Source: Chloroflexota bacterium (lineage in GTDB: Bacteria > Chloroflexota > Anaerolineae > UBA1429). Taken from it: 5,711 bases of DNA. The position numbers and the translations under genes are program-made. The notes under the pieces were generated by a model. The model searched no databases. It had not been told where the DNA came from and saw only the letters and a program-made list of their open reading frames with translations. The stretch is taken from positions 1 through 5,711 of the forward strand of contig JAAZBY010000143.1 in NCBI GenBank assembly GCA_012513595.1, read 5' to 3'. This document shows positions 5,380 to 5,711 of the stretch, in pieces (the first letter of the stretch is position 1; every line of letters starts with the position of its first letter).

Positions 5380-5711
5380 CTATTCGCGGCTCTTTTCCTG
5401 GCGCTTCCGGGCTTCCTCGGCGACCTGGTCGACGAGGTGGCTCGGGACGATATCATAGTGCGAGAACTGCATGGCAAAGTACCCGCGGCCCTGAGTCATC
5501 GAGCGCAGGTCCGTCGCGTAGCGCTGGATCTCAGCCAGGGGAACCTGTGCCGTCACCACGCCGTTACCGCGGACGTTTTCCATTCCCTGCACCCTGGCCC
5601 GCCGGGTGTTCAGGTCACCGAGGATATCACCCATCGAGTCCTCAGGGACGGTCACCGTAATGGTGTAAACGGGCTCCAAGAGCACTGGGCCAGCCAGCGG
5701 CATCCCGTTGC
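5380..5711 (-). CDS. C-terminal end of an EF-G-type translational GTPase (cut by window edge)
   Basis: The last 109 residues of an EF-G family protein; the reading frame runs off the right edge, so the GTPase and domains II-III are not visible. The visible part starts NGMPLAGPVLLEPVYTI, the end of domain IV entering domain V, then has the domain V hallmarks MGDILGDLNTRRARVQGME and VPLAEIQRYATDLRSMTQGR and the closing FAMQFSHYDIVP. The tail is a short charged AEEARKRQEKSRE. EF-G moves tRNAs and mRNA on the ribosome. The wording TVPEDSMGDI, GNGVVTAQVP and RYATDLRSMTQGRG resembles the EF-G-like paralogues (EF-G2) found beside the housekeeping factor in several phyla, but a main FusA cannot be excluded from this fragment. 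The gene ends at a strong terminator and is followed by the PHP gene, not by tuf or rpsJ as in the classical str operon. Confidence 0.9.
   Translation of the reverse strand, partial: NGMPLAGPVLLEPVYTITVTVPEDSMGDILGDLNTRRARVQGMENVRGNGVVTAQVPLAEIQRYATDLRSMTQGRGYFAMQFSHYDIVPSHLVDQVAEEARKRQEKSRE

Noticed and set aside
4590..5660. Plus-strand open frame of 356 codons opposite the PHP gene and the EF-G-like end
   Set aside because: Antisense to two genes with intact conserved motifs and across an intrinsic terminator; no domain seen.

Overview
The window is GC-rich and every gene I can support lies on the minus strand, so the order of transcription is from high to low coordinates. The protein styles (an ECF sigma factor with a zinc-finger anti-sigma factor, a secreted bactofilin-like membrane protein, a DUF58 protein, an EF-G-like factor) and the GTG and TTG starts suggest a high-GC environmental bacterium. 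Chloroflexota is my best guess, from general resemblance only.

Reading in transcription order: (1) the C-terminal end of an EF-G-type translational GTPase enters from the right edge and stops at 5380, followed by a good intrinsic terminator (5315-5356). (2) A PHP-domain metallophosphoesterase (4620-5288, TTG start) is followed 41 bases later by a small YfcE/MJ0936-type metallophosphodiesterase (4093-4578); they are probably co-transcribed. (3) After a 146-base gap between start codon and preceding stop, which holds a sequence matching the sigma-W type ECF promoter (GAAAC-N16-CGTA, 4002-4026), comes a three-gene unit: ECF sigma factor (3329-3946, GTG start), its overlapping zinc-finger anti-sigma factor (2794-3351), and a signal-peptide-bearing bactofilin-like repeat protein with several membrane segments (1593-2738). 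(4) A perfect 34-base palindrome (1544-1577) follows that unit and may end its transcription. (5) A sigma-A-like promoter (1426-1454) drives a DUF58 protein (63-1397), which overlaps by four bases the start of another gene that leaves the window at the left edge.

The most coherent story is the middle unit: a self-activating envelope-stress type regulator (sigma plus membrane-bound anti-sigma) whose operon carries a membrane protein with an extracytoplasmic beta-repeat domain. The DUF58 pair next to it is of a type often linked to envelope or secreted-protein functions. I found no mobile element, CRISPR array, RNA gene or defence system. The long plus-strand open frames are shadows of the minus-strand genes.
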